In this document: positions 1 to 6,776 of the stretch, piece by piece | How positions within the stretch are numbered: position 1 is the stretch's first letter | How the letters are laid out: each line of letters begins with the position of its first letter | From: Planctomycetota bacterium | GTDB lineage: Bacteria > Planctomycetota > Phycisphaerae > UBA1845 > Fen-1342 | DNA: 10,403 nt | Direction: 5' to 3' | NCBI GenBank assembly: GCA_030616465.1 | Contig: JAUWXH010000023.1 | Span: 1 to 10,403 of the forward strand | Program-made: the position numbers and the translations under genes | The notes under the pieces: generated by a model | Databases searched by the model: none | The model's input: the letters and a program-made list of their open reading frames with translations, nothing else | Told to the model about the DNA's origin: nothing

Positions 1-1
1 C

Positions 2-613
2 GGCGTCCCCAACCCGACGTCACAGGTCGTCTTCCTCGACTGGGACGGCGGTCAGGACGCGAGCGTGGAGAACGTCGGTACGTTCGATCTTGACCCGTTC
101 GATGCGGGCGACCTGGGCCCCTACGCCGGGCAAACCGAGCTGATGAAGGATCGCATTCAGCAGATCGTGGCCGACCACTACGAGGACTTCAATCTCATTC
201 TACTGAACTCCGACGATAACGCCGTGCCGATGGTCCCGCACTCGACGGTCTACTTCGGCGGCGAGAGCTTCGAGGCGTTCGCGGTTTCCGAGCAGATCGA
301 CACGTTCAACGCCGACCCGACGGACGACTCGATCATCTTCACCGGCGCCTACCGCGACGCGTTCTTCAAGATCCCCAGCTTCGAGCAGATGGCCACCGCG
401 GTGGGCAACACCACTGCCCACGAGATCGGTCACCTGCTGGGGCTGGTGCACACCTCCGACTGCGACAGCCTGATGGACAGCACTTGCGGGAACAACAGCA
501 TTCTCACGCTCCAGTCGTTCAAACTGGCCGCGCTCGACGACACGGTCTTTCCCGCCGGCTGGCAAAACGCCCGCGAGCTGCTCGAATGGGCGCTCGGGCT
601 GGTTGGATTGTGA
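2..613 (+). CDS. Metzincin-type zinc metalloprotease, 3' part (5' end outside window)
   Basis: The reading frame is open from base 2 to the TGA at 611-613, so this is the C-terminal part (about 203 residues) of a longer protein. A GTG at 65 could be read as a start, but coding-like sequence (VVFLDWDGG, the opening beta strand often seen in such proteases) lies before it, so the real start is upstream. Bases 419-451 encode HEIGHLLGLVH, a perfect HExxHxxGxxH site: three zinc-binding histidines and the catalytic glutamate. The Met-turn (SLMD, Met at 473-475) follows shortly after. The segment STVYFGGESF followed by SEQID and a TD-rich stretch resembles secreted matrixin-like proteases seen in planctomycetes. 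It probably hydrolyses proteins outside the cytoplasm, but the signal peptide would be off the window. No C-terminal dockerin or sorting domain is visible; the protein ends soon after the catalytic domain. It converges with the TldE-like gene, 53 bases apart. Confident on class, not on substrate. Confidence 0.85.
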   Translation, partial: GVPNPTSQVVFLDWDGGQDASVENVGTFDLDPFDAGDLGPYAGQTELMKDRIQQIVADHYEDFNLILLNSDDNAVPMVPHSTVYFGGESFEAFAVSEQIDTFNADPTDDSIIFTGAYRDAFFKIPSFEQMATAVGNTTAHEIGHLLGLVHTSDCDSLMDSTCGNNSILTLQSFKLAALDDTVFPAGWQNARELLEWALGLVGL

Positions 614-666
614 AGAGACCGGCGAATTGCGAATAGCGAGTCGCGCGCTCCGCCACTATGCATTCG

Positions 667-2169
667 TCAAGTCCGCGCGACACTCGTGAACTGAAAGTCG
701 CGGATCGTTATGGCCGGCAGGAGCATCTTGCCATAGTCGCCGGCCGCCTCGGTGGGGGCTGTGAACGCGACGACCCGGTTGAAGGTTTGCAGCGGGCTTT
801 CGTGCCAGCGGAGGTCGATGAGTCCGGTCGTGACCTGCCCGTCCTTGATCAGAAACGTCCCGTTGCGAGTCATGCCGGTCAACGCGAAGTTCGCGTCGTT
901 GGCGCAGGCGATGTCGCACAAGTCGCTGACGAGAATGCCGCGCTCGACCGAGGCGATCAGATCGTCCACGGCGTCACCGGCCGGACCTTCGCCGGACAAA
1001 TGTACCGCGTCGGGCAGGTATGACGGCTCAACGCCATGCTCCTTCGCCATGAAGCGGTCGTAGTTGAGCCGCTTGAGCACGCCGCGCTCGATCCACGTGT
1101 GGCTATCGCTCGGCAGGCCCTGTCGGTCGAAGCCGTTGCCGAGCAGAGCCGGATGGTCGGGGCGGTTTTGCAGCGTGAGGCGCTGGTCGATGATCCGCTC
1201 GCCGAGCTTGCCGGCGTAGGGGCTGCCGCCGGCGTGGTACGTCCTGGCGTCCGCGACGCGCAGCATCGGCCCAAGCAAGCCCGCCACCGCCGATGGTGCC
1301 AGAATCACCGTGTATCGCCCGGCGGGTATCTCGCGCGGTTCGGCCGAGCGTTTGGCCGTCTCGATGGCGACGCGCGTCCGCGCGACTACGCCGAGGTCGT
1401 CAATCGAGCGATTGGCACTGCGCGCGACCCCGGTGGAGTTTTCGCCGCCGGCGGTCAGGCTGAACTCGGCCCGGCCGCGTTGCTCGTAGGCGAGCAGGCC
1501 GGTGTCCGCGGCCAGGCCCACGGCGCGCACGACGGTGGAAACCCAGCCTGTCGCCTCGAGCCCTTCCGCCTGGCATAGCTCGATGGCCCGTTGCGCCTCG
1601 GCGATCCGCCGTCCGCGCCCTGCCGCGGCCGTCTCCATACGCAACGTGGGCAAAACCGGATATCGCTGTGGCGGCAACGGCGGGAGGTACTCGGGGTCCT
1701 CCGGCGAAGCCTTCGCGGTCTCCTCCGCCTGGCGTACGGCGTCGCGGACCGCCTCGTCGGACAGGTCCGTCGTGGTGGCGGTGCCGCTCTGCTGCCCGAA
1801 CGCCACCTGGATAGAAAGCGTCTGCTGCCGGGCTCCGTCGTTCTCGGCGATCCGGTTAGCCGCGAAACGCGTCGTGTCGCCGGCGCGATCCTCGAGCGAA
1901 ACGAAGGTGTGATCCGCCGTCGCTGCGTCGATCGTGATCTCCGCGAGCCGGCCAAACGCGTCGCGATCGATCAGGTCCGTACGCGCCGGCGAGTAACCCC
2001 TTCGGCGACTCTTGGGCTTGGTGTCGGACGGGGGCGGCGTGGATTGAGCTGGTCCCGCCGGCTTCTCCTTCGTCGGCGCTGCGGCACACCCGCCCAAGTA
2101 CGCAGACGCGGCTCCAGCAGAGAGATAGCGCACGAACTGGCGACGCGAAAGATGCAACTCGTCCGTCAT
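667..2169 (-). CDS. TldE/PmbA-like protein with Tat-type lipoprotein signal
   Basis: This 500-residue protein belongs to the TldD/TldE (PmbA) family, which in E. coli forms a cytoplasmic heterodimeric metalloprotease that trims small peptides such as microcin B17 and CcdA. Family signs are the middle region (ATGWVSTVVRAVGLAADTG, then AEFSLTAGGENSTG) and the C-terminal part (GMTRNGTFLIKDGQ, then SPLQTFNRV). The TldD zinc motif HExxxH is absent; the equivalent helix reads APSAVAGLLGPML, so this is the non-metal TldE-type subunit. The N-terminus is unusual: SRRQFV (residues 8-13) is a twin-arginine motif, followed by a hydrophobic stretch and the lipobox LGGC with Cys28, then a Pro/Lys/Arg-rich linker to about residue 60. 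That predicts Tat export and lipid anchoring, unlike the cytoplasmic E. coli pair. The ATG start is preceded by GGAG-containing sequence and gives the intact signal. It lies 49 bases after the epimerase gene on the same strand, so co-transcription is likely. No TldD partner is seen in the window. Confidence 0.85.
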   Translation of the reverse strand: MTDELHLSRRQFVRYLSAGAASAYLGGCAAAPTKEKPAGPAQSTPPPSDTKPKSRRRGYSPARTDLIDRDAFGRLAEITIDAATADHTFVSLEDRAGDTTRFAANRIAENDGARQQTLSIQVAFGQQSGTATTTDLSDEAVRDAVRQAEETAKASPEDPEYLPPLPPQRYPVLPTLRMETAAAGRGRRIAEAQRAIELCQAEGLEATGWVSTVVRAVGLAADTGLLAYEQRGRAEFSLTAGGENSTGVARSANRSIDDLGVVARTRVAIETAKRSAEPREIPAGRYTVILAPSAVAGLLGPMLRVADARTYHAGGSPYAGKLGERIIDQRLTLQNRPDHPALLGNGFDRQGLPSDSHTWIERGVLKRLNYDRFMAKEHGVEPSYLPDAVHLSGEGPAGDAVDDLIASVERGILVSDLCDIACANDANFALTGMTRNGTFLIKDGQVTTGLIDLRWHESPLQTFNRVVAFTAPTEAAGDYGKMLLPAITIRDFQFTSVART

Positions 2170-2218
2170 AATCTCCGAACTCCGAAACCGAAGCGCGCCG
2201 GCTCAGCCCGCTGCTGCA

Positions 2219-3259
2219 CTAGGAAGCCGCGCCTGCCGTGGTGGGACTGGGCACCGATGCCCCGGCACCCGCCTGCTCAAGGTACCACTTCACCGTCATC
2301 GGCACGCCGACTTCGTAGGTAACGGTCGGCTGCCAGTTGAGCAACTTGCGGGCCTTGTCGGCGGAGAAGTATGAACGCCGCCCCATGAGCCAAACCGCGT
2401 AGCGCGTGACGAACGGCGGCTTCTGCCAGCGGAACAGATGACCGACGCATTCCAGCACGAAGCCGGCGAAGTACGCCAGGCGGTACGGCACGTGCCGCTT
2501 GACCGGCGGGGCGTTGCACGCCTTGGCCCACAGGTCGAAATACGCCTGCTGGGTGATCTCGCCGTCGTTGCTGCAACTGAAGGCTTCGCCGGCGGCTTCA
2601 GGCGTGCCGGCGGCGGTGATGGCGGCCTCGGCAATGTTGCCGGCATACACCACGTTCAGCCGGTTGTCGCCCCGCCCGAGAATCTTCGCCTGTCCCCGCT
2701 GGATCATGGCCACCAGGCGGGCAACGGTCGTGCGGTCGCGCGGGCCGTAAATCCAGGCCGGCCGGATGACCGTAACCTCGATGCGGCCGCTGTTGTGCGC
2801 GTCCCAGACGATCTGCTCGGCCGCGACTTTCGAGCGGCTGTAGTAGGCCCACCTGTAAAGCTTGTATCCCAGCGGAACGGTCTCGTCGATCGTGCCGTCC
2901 TTGGTGTGGTAGCCGTAGGCGCTGATCGAGCTGATGTGCAGGAAGCGTCTCACGCCGGCGGCAATCGCCGCCTCGACGACATTCCGCGTGCCGTCGATCG
3001 TGATGCGCTGGAACTGCGCCCACGGGCCCCAGTCGCCGACCTTGGCGGCCGAGTGATAGACGACCTCGACGCCGCGGCAGGCGTGTTCCAGCGAAGCCGG
3101 CTCGGTCACGTCCCCTTCGACGAACTCGACGTCCTGCGTCTGAAGCCAGGAGCGGTTGCTCCCCGGGCGTACGAGCACGCGGACTGGCATCTGGCGTTTG
3201 CGCAGTTGTTCGACGATATGGCTGCCGAGTAACCCGGTCGCTCCGGTGACGAGGTTCAT
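2219..3259 (-). CDS. NAD-dependent epimerase/dehydratase, extended SDR (3-beta-HSD/dihydroflavonol-reductase-like)
   Basis: This 346-residue extended short-chain dehydrogenase has an N-terminal Rossmann fold with TGATGLLG at residues 5-12, the NAD(P)-binding TGxxGxxG motif. GDVTEP near residue 50 is the usual adenine-pocket aspartate region. The catalytic set is visible: Ser in HISSIS (about residue 111) and Tyr140/Lys144 in YSRSK. RPAWIYGPRD further on is the family's typical R-P-x-x-x-Y-G-P-x-D motif. Such enzymes oxidise, reduce or epimerise sugar nucleotides, sterols or flavonoid-like substrates; the C-terminal half, with a hydrophobic segment (LAYFAGFVLECVGHLF), looks more like the 3-beta-hydroxysteroid dehydrogenase/HpnA side than nucleotide-sugar epimerases, but the substrate cannot be read from sequence. 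I chose the ATG at 3259 because the Rossmann strand begins at its second residue, as is normal for the family; a GTG at 3286 with AGGGA three bases before it would add nine residues and cannot be excluded. It is first of a probable two-gene unit with the TldE-like gene. Confidence 0.85.
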   Translation of the reverse strand: MNLVTGATGLLGSHIVEQLRKRQMPVRVLVRPGSNRSWLQTQDVEFVEGDVTEPASLEHACRGVEVVYHSAAKVGDWGPWAQFQRITIDGTRNVVEAAIAAGVRRFLHISSISAYGYHTKDGTIDETVPLGYKLYRWAYYSRSKVAAEQIVWDAHNSGRIEVTVIRPAWIYGPRDRTTVARLVAMIQRGQAKILGRGDNRLNVVYAGNIAEAAITAAGTPEAAGEAFSCSNDGEITQQAYFDLWAKACNAPPVKRHVPYRLAYFAGFVLECVGHLFRWQKPPFVTRYAVWLMGRRSYFSADKARKLLNWQPTVTYEVGVPMTVKWYLEQAGAGASVPSPTTAGAAS

Positions 3260-3350
3260 TGCTGGCGACCCACTTTCAGTTGTCACTGGTCCCTATGTAC
3301 CGCGCCTTCCACGATAGGCCGCGCAACGAACCGCGGACGCACCGGCGAGC

Positions 3351-3356
3351 ATTGTA
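3351..3356 (-). promoter_or_regulatory. Possible -10 box for the epimerase/tldE unit
   Basis: On the minus strand this reads TACAAT, five of six matches to TATAAT, about 90 bases before the epimerase start and after the end of hicA. No good -35 hexamer lies 16-18 bases upstream of it. It would give the epimerase gene a promoter separate from hicBA, but the call rests on one hexamer. Confidence 0.25.
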
Positions 3357-3416
3357 GCGGGAAGGCGGCCACACGGTGCGGTTCGGTATGTTCGGTGCGC
3401 CGACACGTCAGGGTGC

Positions 3417-3644
3417 TCATTTCAGCAGGGAGCGGAACTCGTCAATCGTCAAGCCGGCTTGGCGGATGACACTGCGCAGCGTGCCCTTTGCGAGTTCGCG
3501 GTGGTCGGGGACCGTCAAGCGCCGGCACGGCGGTTCGCGATGACGGAGAATGATGTGGCTGCCGGTCTGGTGGTCCACCGCGTAGCCAATCCTCTCGAAG
3601 GCCGCGACTGCCTGGCGCCCCGAGACGACAGGTAGCTTGCTCAT
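3417..3644 (-). CDS. hicA: HicA-type mRNA interferase toxin
   Basis: This 75-residue protein matches the HicA (YcfA) toxin family: small double-stranded-RNA-binding-fold ribonucleases that cleave mRNA and block translation until bound by HicB. The N-terminal SKLPVVSGRQAVAAFERIGY is the typical opening helix region, and GSH (His30) followed by IILRH holds the catalytic histidine on the central beta strand. The C-terminal part, VPDHRELAKGTLRSVIRQAG, is the usual family ending, so the toxin looks full-length and intact. I chose the ATG at 3644 because its bases overlap the hicB stop (ATGA), a normal coupling in this pair; an upstream in-frame start at 3671 would add nine residues that do not look like HicA. 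Toxin follows antitoxin here, the reverse of E. coli hicAB but common in other bacteria. It sits between metabolic genes without visible transposon or phage genes. Confidence 0.92.
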   Translation of the reverse strand: MSKLPVVSGRQAVAAFERIGYAVDHQTGSHIILRHREPPCRRLTVPDHRELAKGTLRSVIRQAGLTIDEFRSLLK

Positions 3645-3856
3645 GTGGTAATCTCGACGGTCTCTTCCCAAATGGGCGGCGGGATCGGCTCGTTGTGCTT
3701 ACGCAGACTCTCCAGGTAGCCCGCGATGGCGTCCTTGATGTTGGCGATCGCCTCGTCGCGGGTTCTGCCCTGACTGACACAACCCGGCAGCGACGGGCAT
3801 TCGGCCACAAACACACCATCTTCGTCCTGTTCGATGAACACGCGGTATCGCGCCAT
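3641..3856 (-). CDS. hicB: HicB-type antitoxin, short form
   Basis: This 71-residue protein matches the HicB N-terminal fold (partial RNase H-like), which binds HicA and masks its active histidine. The motif ECPSLPGCVSQGRTRDEAIANI (residues 19-40, core CPSLPGC) is diagnostic, followed by a helix (KDAIAGYLESLRK) and a short strand ending in VEITT. Many HicB proteins carry a C-terminal helix-turn-helix or ribbon-helix-helix domain that represses the operon; this one stops at the end of the N-terminal fold, so it has no visible DNA-binding domain. The start ATG at 3856 has AGAGG six bases upstream and a perfect TATAAT box 27 bases further up. Its TGA overlaps the hicA start by four bases, implying translational coupling. 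The family call is strong; how transcription is controlled is not evident. Confidence 0.92.
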   Translation of the reverse strand: MARYRVFIEQDEDGVFVAECPSLPGCVSQGRTRDEAIANIKDAIAGYLESLRKHNEPIPPPIWEETVEITT

Positions 3857-3883
3857 GGGAAACCTCTGATCTTAACCACACCC

Positions 3884-3889
3884 ATTATA
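3884..3889 (-). promoter_or_regulatory. Consensus -10 box upstream of hicBA
   Basis: The minus strand reads TATAAT, a perfect sigma70 -10 hexamer, in the 120-base gap between the transketolase stop and the hicB start. The start of transcription would fall about 20 bases before hicB, leaving room for the AGAGG ribosome site at 3863-3867. The -35 region at 16-18 bases spacing is GC-rich and does not resemble TTGACA, so activity is uncertain. It suggests hicBA is transcribed independently of the upstream transketolase gene. Confidence 0.45.
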
Positions 3890-3976
3890 CGTGCCCGCCG
3901 CCGCGACGCACGAGCACATGCGTGGAGCATCGAGGCACCGAACGGGCTGCAAACAACCGCTGTCAGCGTCCGTTAC

Positions 3977-5941
3977 TTACCCGGCCGGTCGTCGCCGGGC
4001 GGCCAGGGCGTGCTCGGCGATCTGCGCCGCGCCGATGCCGCAGTAGTCCAGCATGTCCTCCGGCGTGAGGGTGGATTTCGGGATTCGCTGGCAGCAGAGG
4101 GTTTCGACGCGGACGTCGCCGGCGTGGGCGGCGATCTCCGCCACCGCCGCGCCCAGCCCGCCGCCGTAGTTGTCCTCAACGACGAGTGCGCATTGCCCGG
4201 CCCTGCGCAGCGTCTCCATCAGCCGTTCGCCGTCGAGCGGGAGGCTATAGGCGTCGACGAGCGTGGCCCGCACGTCTTGTTCTGCGAGCTGGTCGATCGC
4301 CTGCCGGGCGATGTGCACCATGTAACCGGCCGCCACGATCGCCAACTCGTCGCCGGTCGCGAGCAGGTGGAACCCGCCCGGCTGGAACGTCGTTTGGGGA
4401 TCGTAGATCAGCGCGACATCCGGACGGTGCGTGCGCATGTAACACATCCCGCGCAGCTCGGTCATCAGGCGCGTGCAGTGGTACGCCGCAACCGCGTCCG
4501 CCGGATGGAACAGCCAGCACAGGGGACTCTGGCGGTCGTCGGCGCGCACGGCCGTGAACCCGCGGAAGTAGCCCACATCGAGCAGCCCCATCTGGCTGGG
4601 CCCGTCGGCGGCCAGTGAGATGCCGGCGTGCGAGCCCACCAGCTTGATGTTCGCCCGCGAGATGTTGGCCATTTCGATCTGGTCGCAGGCCCGCGCGATG
4701 AACTTGGCGAACGAGTTGACGAACGGGATATAGCCCGCCGCCGAGAGCCCCACCGCCACTGAGACCATGTTCTGCTCGGCAATCTTGCACTCGAAGAAAC
4801 GGTCGGGGTGAACCCTGGCGAAGATCTCGCTGAAGGTCGAGTTGCTCACGTCACCGTCGAGGGCGACGACCTGCGGCAACAGGTCGCCGGCGACCTTCAA
4901 GGCCGCCCCGTACCCCTTACGCGTGGCCAGCTTGCCCTGCTCCAACGCCGGCCCCAGCCCGGCCGACTGCATCGCCTCGGTAAACGTGGGCCACGTCACC
5001 GCAGCGGGCGAGCGCGGTTCGCGGGCCGGCGTCGCCGCCGGGATGGGAGTCATCGGCCCAGCCAGCTCCCCCTCCGCATCGAACAAGCCCGCAACCGTGT
5101 CGTCGATGCTCTGGTTGGCGGCTTCCACCTGGGACATCTTCAACGGTTTGCCGTGCCAGTTCCCCTCCTGCAACGCCGCGACTCCCCAGCCCTTCACCGT
5201 GCGGGCGATGATGGCGATGGGGCGTTCGCTCCGGCCGACGCGGGCAAACACCTCGGCAATCAACGCCGGATCGTGCCCGTCGATGGTTGTGGTCTTCCAG
5301 CCGAAGGCCTCGAGCTTGGCGGCGATGCGCTCGGGCGATTGCTGCGGCGAAACGTCGCCGGCCTGACCCTGCCCGTTGCAGTTGAATACGGCGCAGACGT
5401 TGTTCAGGTGGTAATCGACGATGAAGTCGGCCGCCTCCCAGATCTGCCCCTCGCGCGACTCGCCGTCCCCGATCAGCGCGTATACCCGCCGATCAGTCCC
5501 GTCCAGCTTGGCGGCCAGCGCCAGGCCGGCCGCGACGCTGAGACCCTGGCCAAGGCTTCCGGTGGCGGCATCGAAAAACGGGAACCCCTCCGCGGGGTTG
5601 GGGTGGCCGTCGAGGAAGCTCTGGCGACTACGGAGGCGGTCCAGATCCTCGCGTGTCAGCCGGACCGGCTCCTCGCCGTCGCGGCCGACCGTGCCGCCTA
5701 GATCGGCATATGCAGCGTATATTATAGGAACTCCGTGTCCTCCCGACAGAACCAACCGGTCCGCCGACGCGTGCCGTGGATCGGACAGGTCGTAGCGCAT
5801 GCGGCGGTACATCAGGTGGATCACCAAATGCGCCAGCGAAAGGGCCGTCGAGGTGTGCCCGGAACCGGCTTCCGCCGTCATCCGCACTACCAGCTTGGCA
5901 AGGTCGGCCGCCTTCTTATGAACGGCACCGGACGTCGTCAT
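3977..5941 (-). CDS. tkt: Transketolase (full-length, animal-like short type)
   Basis: This 654-residue enzyme transfers two-carbon ketol units between sugar phosphates in the pentose phosphate pathway, using thiamine diphosphate and a divalent metal. Visible sites: GSGH (26-29), SGGH with substrate-binding His69, DGHP (111-114), ATGSLGQG (126-133), the ThDP/metal motif GDGES...WEAADF...NCN (158-189), WHGKP (262-266), DGDVSNSTFSEIF (362-374), and IAEQNM with Glu389, the residue that activates the ThDP aminopyrimidine. GSHAGIS, DGPSQM and MRTHRP follow in the pyrimidine domain, and a C-terminal domain is present. The wording of these motifs (NSTFSEIF, DGPSQM, R-T-x-R-P) is closer to animal transketolase than to E. 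coli TktA. There is a short extra stretch (about 463-475) before the FHPADAV segment. I chose the ATG at 5941 because GGAGAG lies four bases upstream and the N-terminal helix begins there; open frame continues upstream to 6376 but is unlike the family and overlaps ptsN. It is transcribed divergently from ptsN. Confidence 0.95.
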   Translation of the reverse strand: MTTSGAVHKKAADLAKLVVRMTAEAGSGHTSTALSLAHLVIHLMYRRMRYDLSDPRHASADRLVLSGGHGVPIIYAAYADLGGTVGRDGEEPVRLTREDLDRLRSRQSFLDGHPNPAEGFPFFDAATGSLGQGLSVAAGLALAAKLDGTDRRVYALIGDGESREGQIWEAADFIVDYHLNNVCAVFNCNGQGQAGDVSPQQSPERIAAKLEAFGWKTTTIDGHDPALIAEVFARVGRSERPIAIIARTVKGWGVAALQEGNWHGKPLKMSQVEAANQSIDDTVAGLFDAEGELAGPMTPIPAATPAREPRSPAAVTWPTFTEAMQSAGLGPALEQGKLATRKGYGAALKVAGDLLPQVVALDGDVSNSTFSEIFARVHPDRFFECKIAEQNMVSVAVGLSAAGYIPFVNSFAKFIARACDQIEMANISRANIKLVGSHAGISLAADGPSQMGLLDVGYFRGFTAVRADDRQSPLCWLFHPADAVAAYHCTRLMTELRGMCYMRTHRPDVALIYDPQTTFQPGGFHLLATGDELAIVAAGYMVHIARQAIDQLAEQDVRATLVDAYSLPLDGERLMETLRRAGQCALVVEDNYGGGLGAAVAEIAAHAGDVRVETLCCQRIPKSTLTPEDMLDYCGIGAAQIAEHALAARRRPAG

Positions 5942-5989
5942 CAGTCTCTCCAAGGCTCCGCTATGCACCACCGGCCGGATAGGTGCGAC

Positions 5990-6018
5990 ACTGTAGCGAC
6001 GCGACTGGCCGCGAGCAA
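5990..6018 (-). promoter_or_regulatory. Weak candidate promoter for transketolase
   Basis: On the minus strand TTGCTC (6013-6018) and TACAGT (5990-5995) are separated by exactly 17 bases, upstream of the transketolase start. Only three and four bases match the sigma70 consensus, so this is a guess supported mainly by spacing and position within the 265-base divergent gap between tkt and ptsN. Confidence 0.2.
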
Positions 6019-6142
6019 GGATAGTCTCACCCGGGCGCGCCCGATCCAGCCAACAGCGCTCGGCGGCGGGGGCGGTCGCAACGGACACGCACCACGCGCC
6101 GCACCCGAGAATCGAAGAATCGGAAGTGCGGGAGGTGTTGCG

Positions 6143-6172
6143 TTGGCATTCGGCCGCGGTCCGCGTTATAAG
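6143..6172 (+). promoter_or_regulatory. Sigma70-like promoter of ptsN-like gene
   Basis: TTGGCA (6143-6148) and TATAAG (6167-6172), each five of six matches to consensus, are separated by 18 bases. The predicted transcription start falls about 30 bases before the ATG at 6207, which has GAGG upstream. It lies in the divergent gap shared with transketolase. Confidence 0.55.
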
Positions 6173-6206
6173 CAGGGATTCAGTACTTTTCCGGCGAGGT
6201 TCGACG

Positions 6207-6677
6207 ATGCAACTGTCGAAGCTGCTTACTGCCGACCGAATCCGCGTGCCGCTCAAGGCCGCCGAGAAGACGGACGTCATCACGGAACTGATCGACGTGT
6301 TGGCGGCGACCGGCGGATTGGCTGATCGCGATGCAGCCCTGCAAGCCGTGCTCAAACGCGAGGCCGAGCGGACCACCGGGATCGGTTATGGGCTGGCCAT
6401 CCCGCACGGCAAGAGCGACGGGTGCAAGCAGCTGGTGATGGCGGCCGGCAAGCCTGCCGAGCCGGTCGATTTTCAGAGCCTCGACAAACGCCCGGTAACC
6501 TTCGTCGTGCTGCTGGTCAGCCCGCCCGACCAGACCGGGCCGCATATCCAGGCCCTGGCCAAGATCAGCCGCCTGATGAACATCGAGGAGTTCCGGGCGG
6601 CGGTTGACAACGCCGAGGCCGCTGGCGAGTTGTACGCCGCCATCGCGTCACATGAGATCGGCGAGGTTGTAGAGTAG
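6207..6677 (+). CDS. ptsN: PTS EIIA (fructose/nitrogen-type) domain protein, PtsN-like
   Basis: This 156-residue single-domain protein is a PTS EIIA of the mannitol/fructose/Ntr class. The phosphorylation site is clear: TGIGYGLAIPHGK with His67, which accepts phosphate from HPr or NPr. The rest follows the family: an N-terminal LSKLLTADRIRVPL strand region, an early helix with ITELIDVLA, the middle PVDFQSLDKRPVTFVVLLVSPP, then HIQALAKISRLM and a C-terminal helix. Length agrees with free-standing PtsN-type proteins (about 150 residues). There is no permease or EIIB/EIIC gene beside it, so a regulatory phosphotransfer role (carbon, nitrogen or potassium signalling) is more likely than sugar transport; this is inference. 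I chose the ATG at 6207, with GAGG about eight bases upstream and the domain starting at its first residue; an earlier in-frame GTG at 6126 precedes the predicted promoter. It shares a divergent control region with transketolase. Confidence 0.9.
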   Translation: MQLSKLLTADRIRVPLKAAEKTDVITELIDVLAATGGLADRDAALQAVLKREAERTTGIGYGLAIPHGKSDGCKQLVMAAGKPAEPVDFQSLDKRPVTFVVLLVSPPDQTGPHIQALAKISRLMNIEEFRAAVDNAEAAGELYAAIASHEIGEVVE

Positions 6678-6690
6678 CCTCGAATCCCAC

Positions 6691-6776
6691 CATACCAGCG
6701 GTTTTCCCGGACCGAGTCCTGACAGCAGGTGTTAGCGGGCGTCGCGCCGGTGGCGGAAAACCGTCACCGCTGGGAT
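6691..6776. repeat. Imperfect long inverted repeat downstream of ptsN
   Basis: The left arm at 6695-6707 (CCAGCGGTTTTCC) is complementary to the right arm at 6755-6773, which reads GGAAAACC, five unpaired bases, then CGCTGG. Outer bases CAT (6691-6693) and ATG (6774-6776) can also pair across one mismatch. The 47-base interior contains a smaller hairpin (GGAC-CGA-GTCC, 6709-6719). There is no T-run after it, so it is not a classic Rho-independent terminator. It lies in the 273-base gap between ptsN and the phosphatase gene, about 20 bases after the ptsN stop. It could be a 3'-end RNA structure or a dispersed palindromic element; only one copy is seen in this window. Confidence 0.55.

Noticed and set aside
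65..613. GTG at 65 as the true start of the metalloprotease
   Set aside because: The frame is open to base 2 and the residues before the GTG continue the expected beta strand, so the gene begins outside the window.
614..666. Terminator between the convergent metalloprotease and TldE-like genes
   Set aside because: The 53 bases contain only short GCGA/TCGC matches and no T-run on either strand.
1036..2322. Plus-strand open frames opposite the TldE-like gene (1036-1578 and 1591-2322)
   Set aside because: They are antisense to a gene with clear family motifs, have Arg-rich composition without domains, and lack supporting start signals.
3955..3976. Rho-independent terminator after transketolase
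   Set aside because: On the minus strand there is only a 4-base stem (CGCT-gac-AGCG) followed by GTTGTTT; too weak to call.
2438..5701. Plus-strand open frames opposite the SDR and transketolase genes (2438-3232, 3695-4618, 4808-5701)
   Set aside because: All lie antisense to genes with intact catalytic motifs and show only GC-driven composition, no recognisable domains.
5942..6376. N-terminal extension of the transketolase frame up to 6376
   Set aside because: The extra 145 residues do not resemble transketolase, overlap the ptsN coding region on the other strand, and the ATG at 5941 has a good ribosome site.
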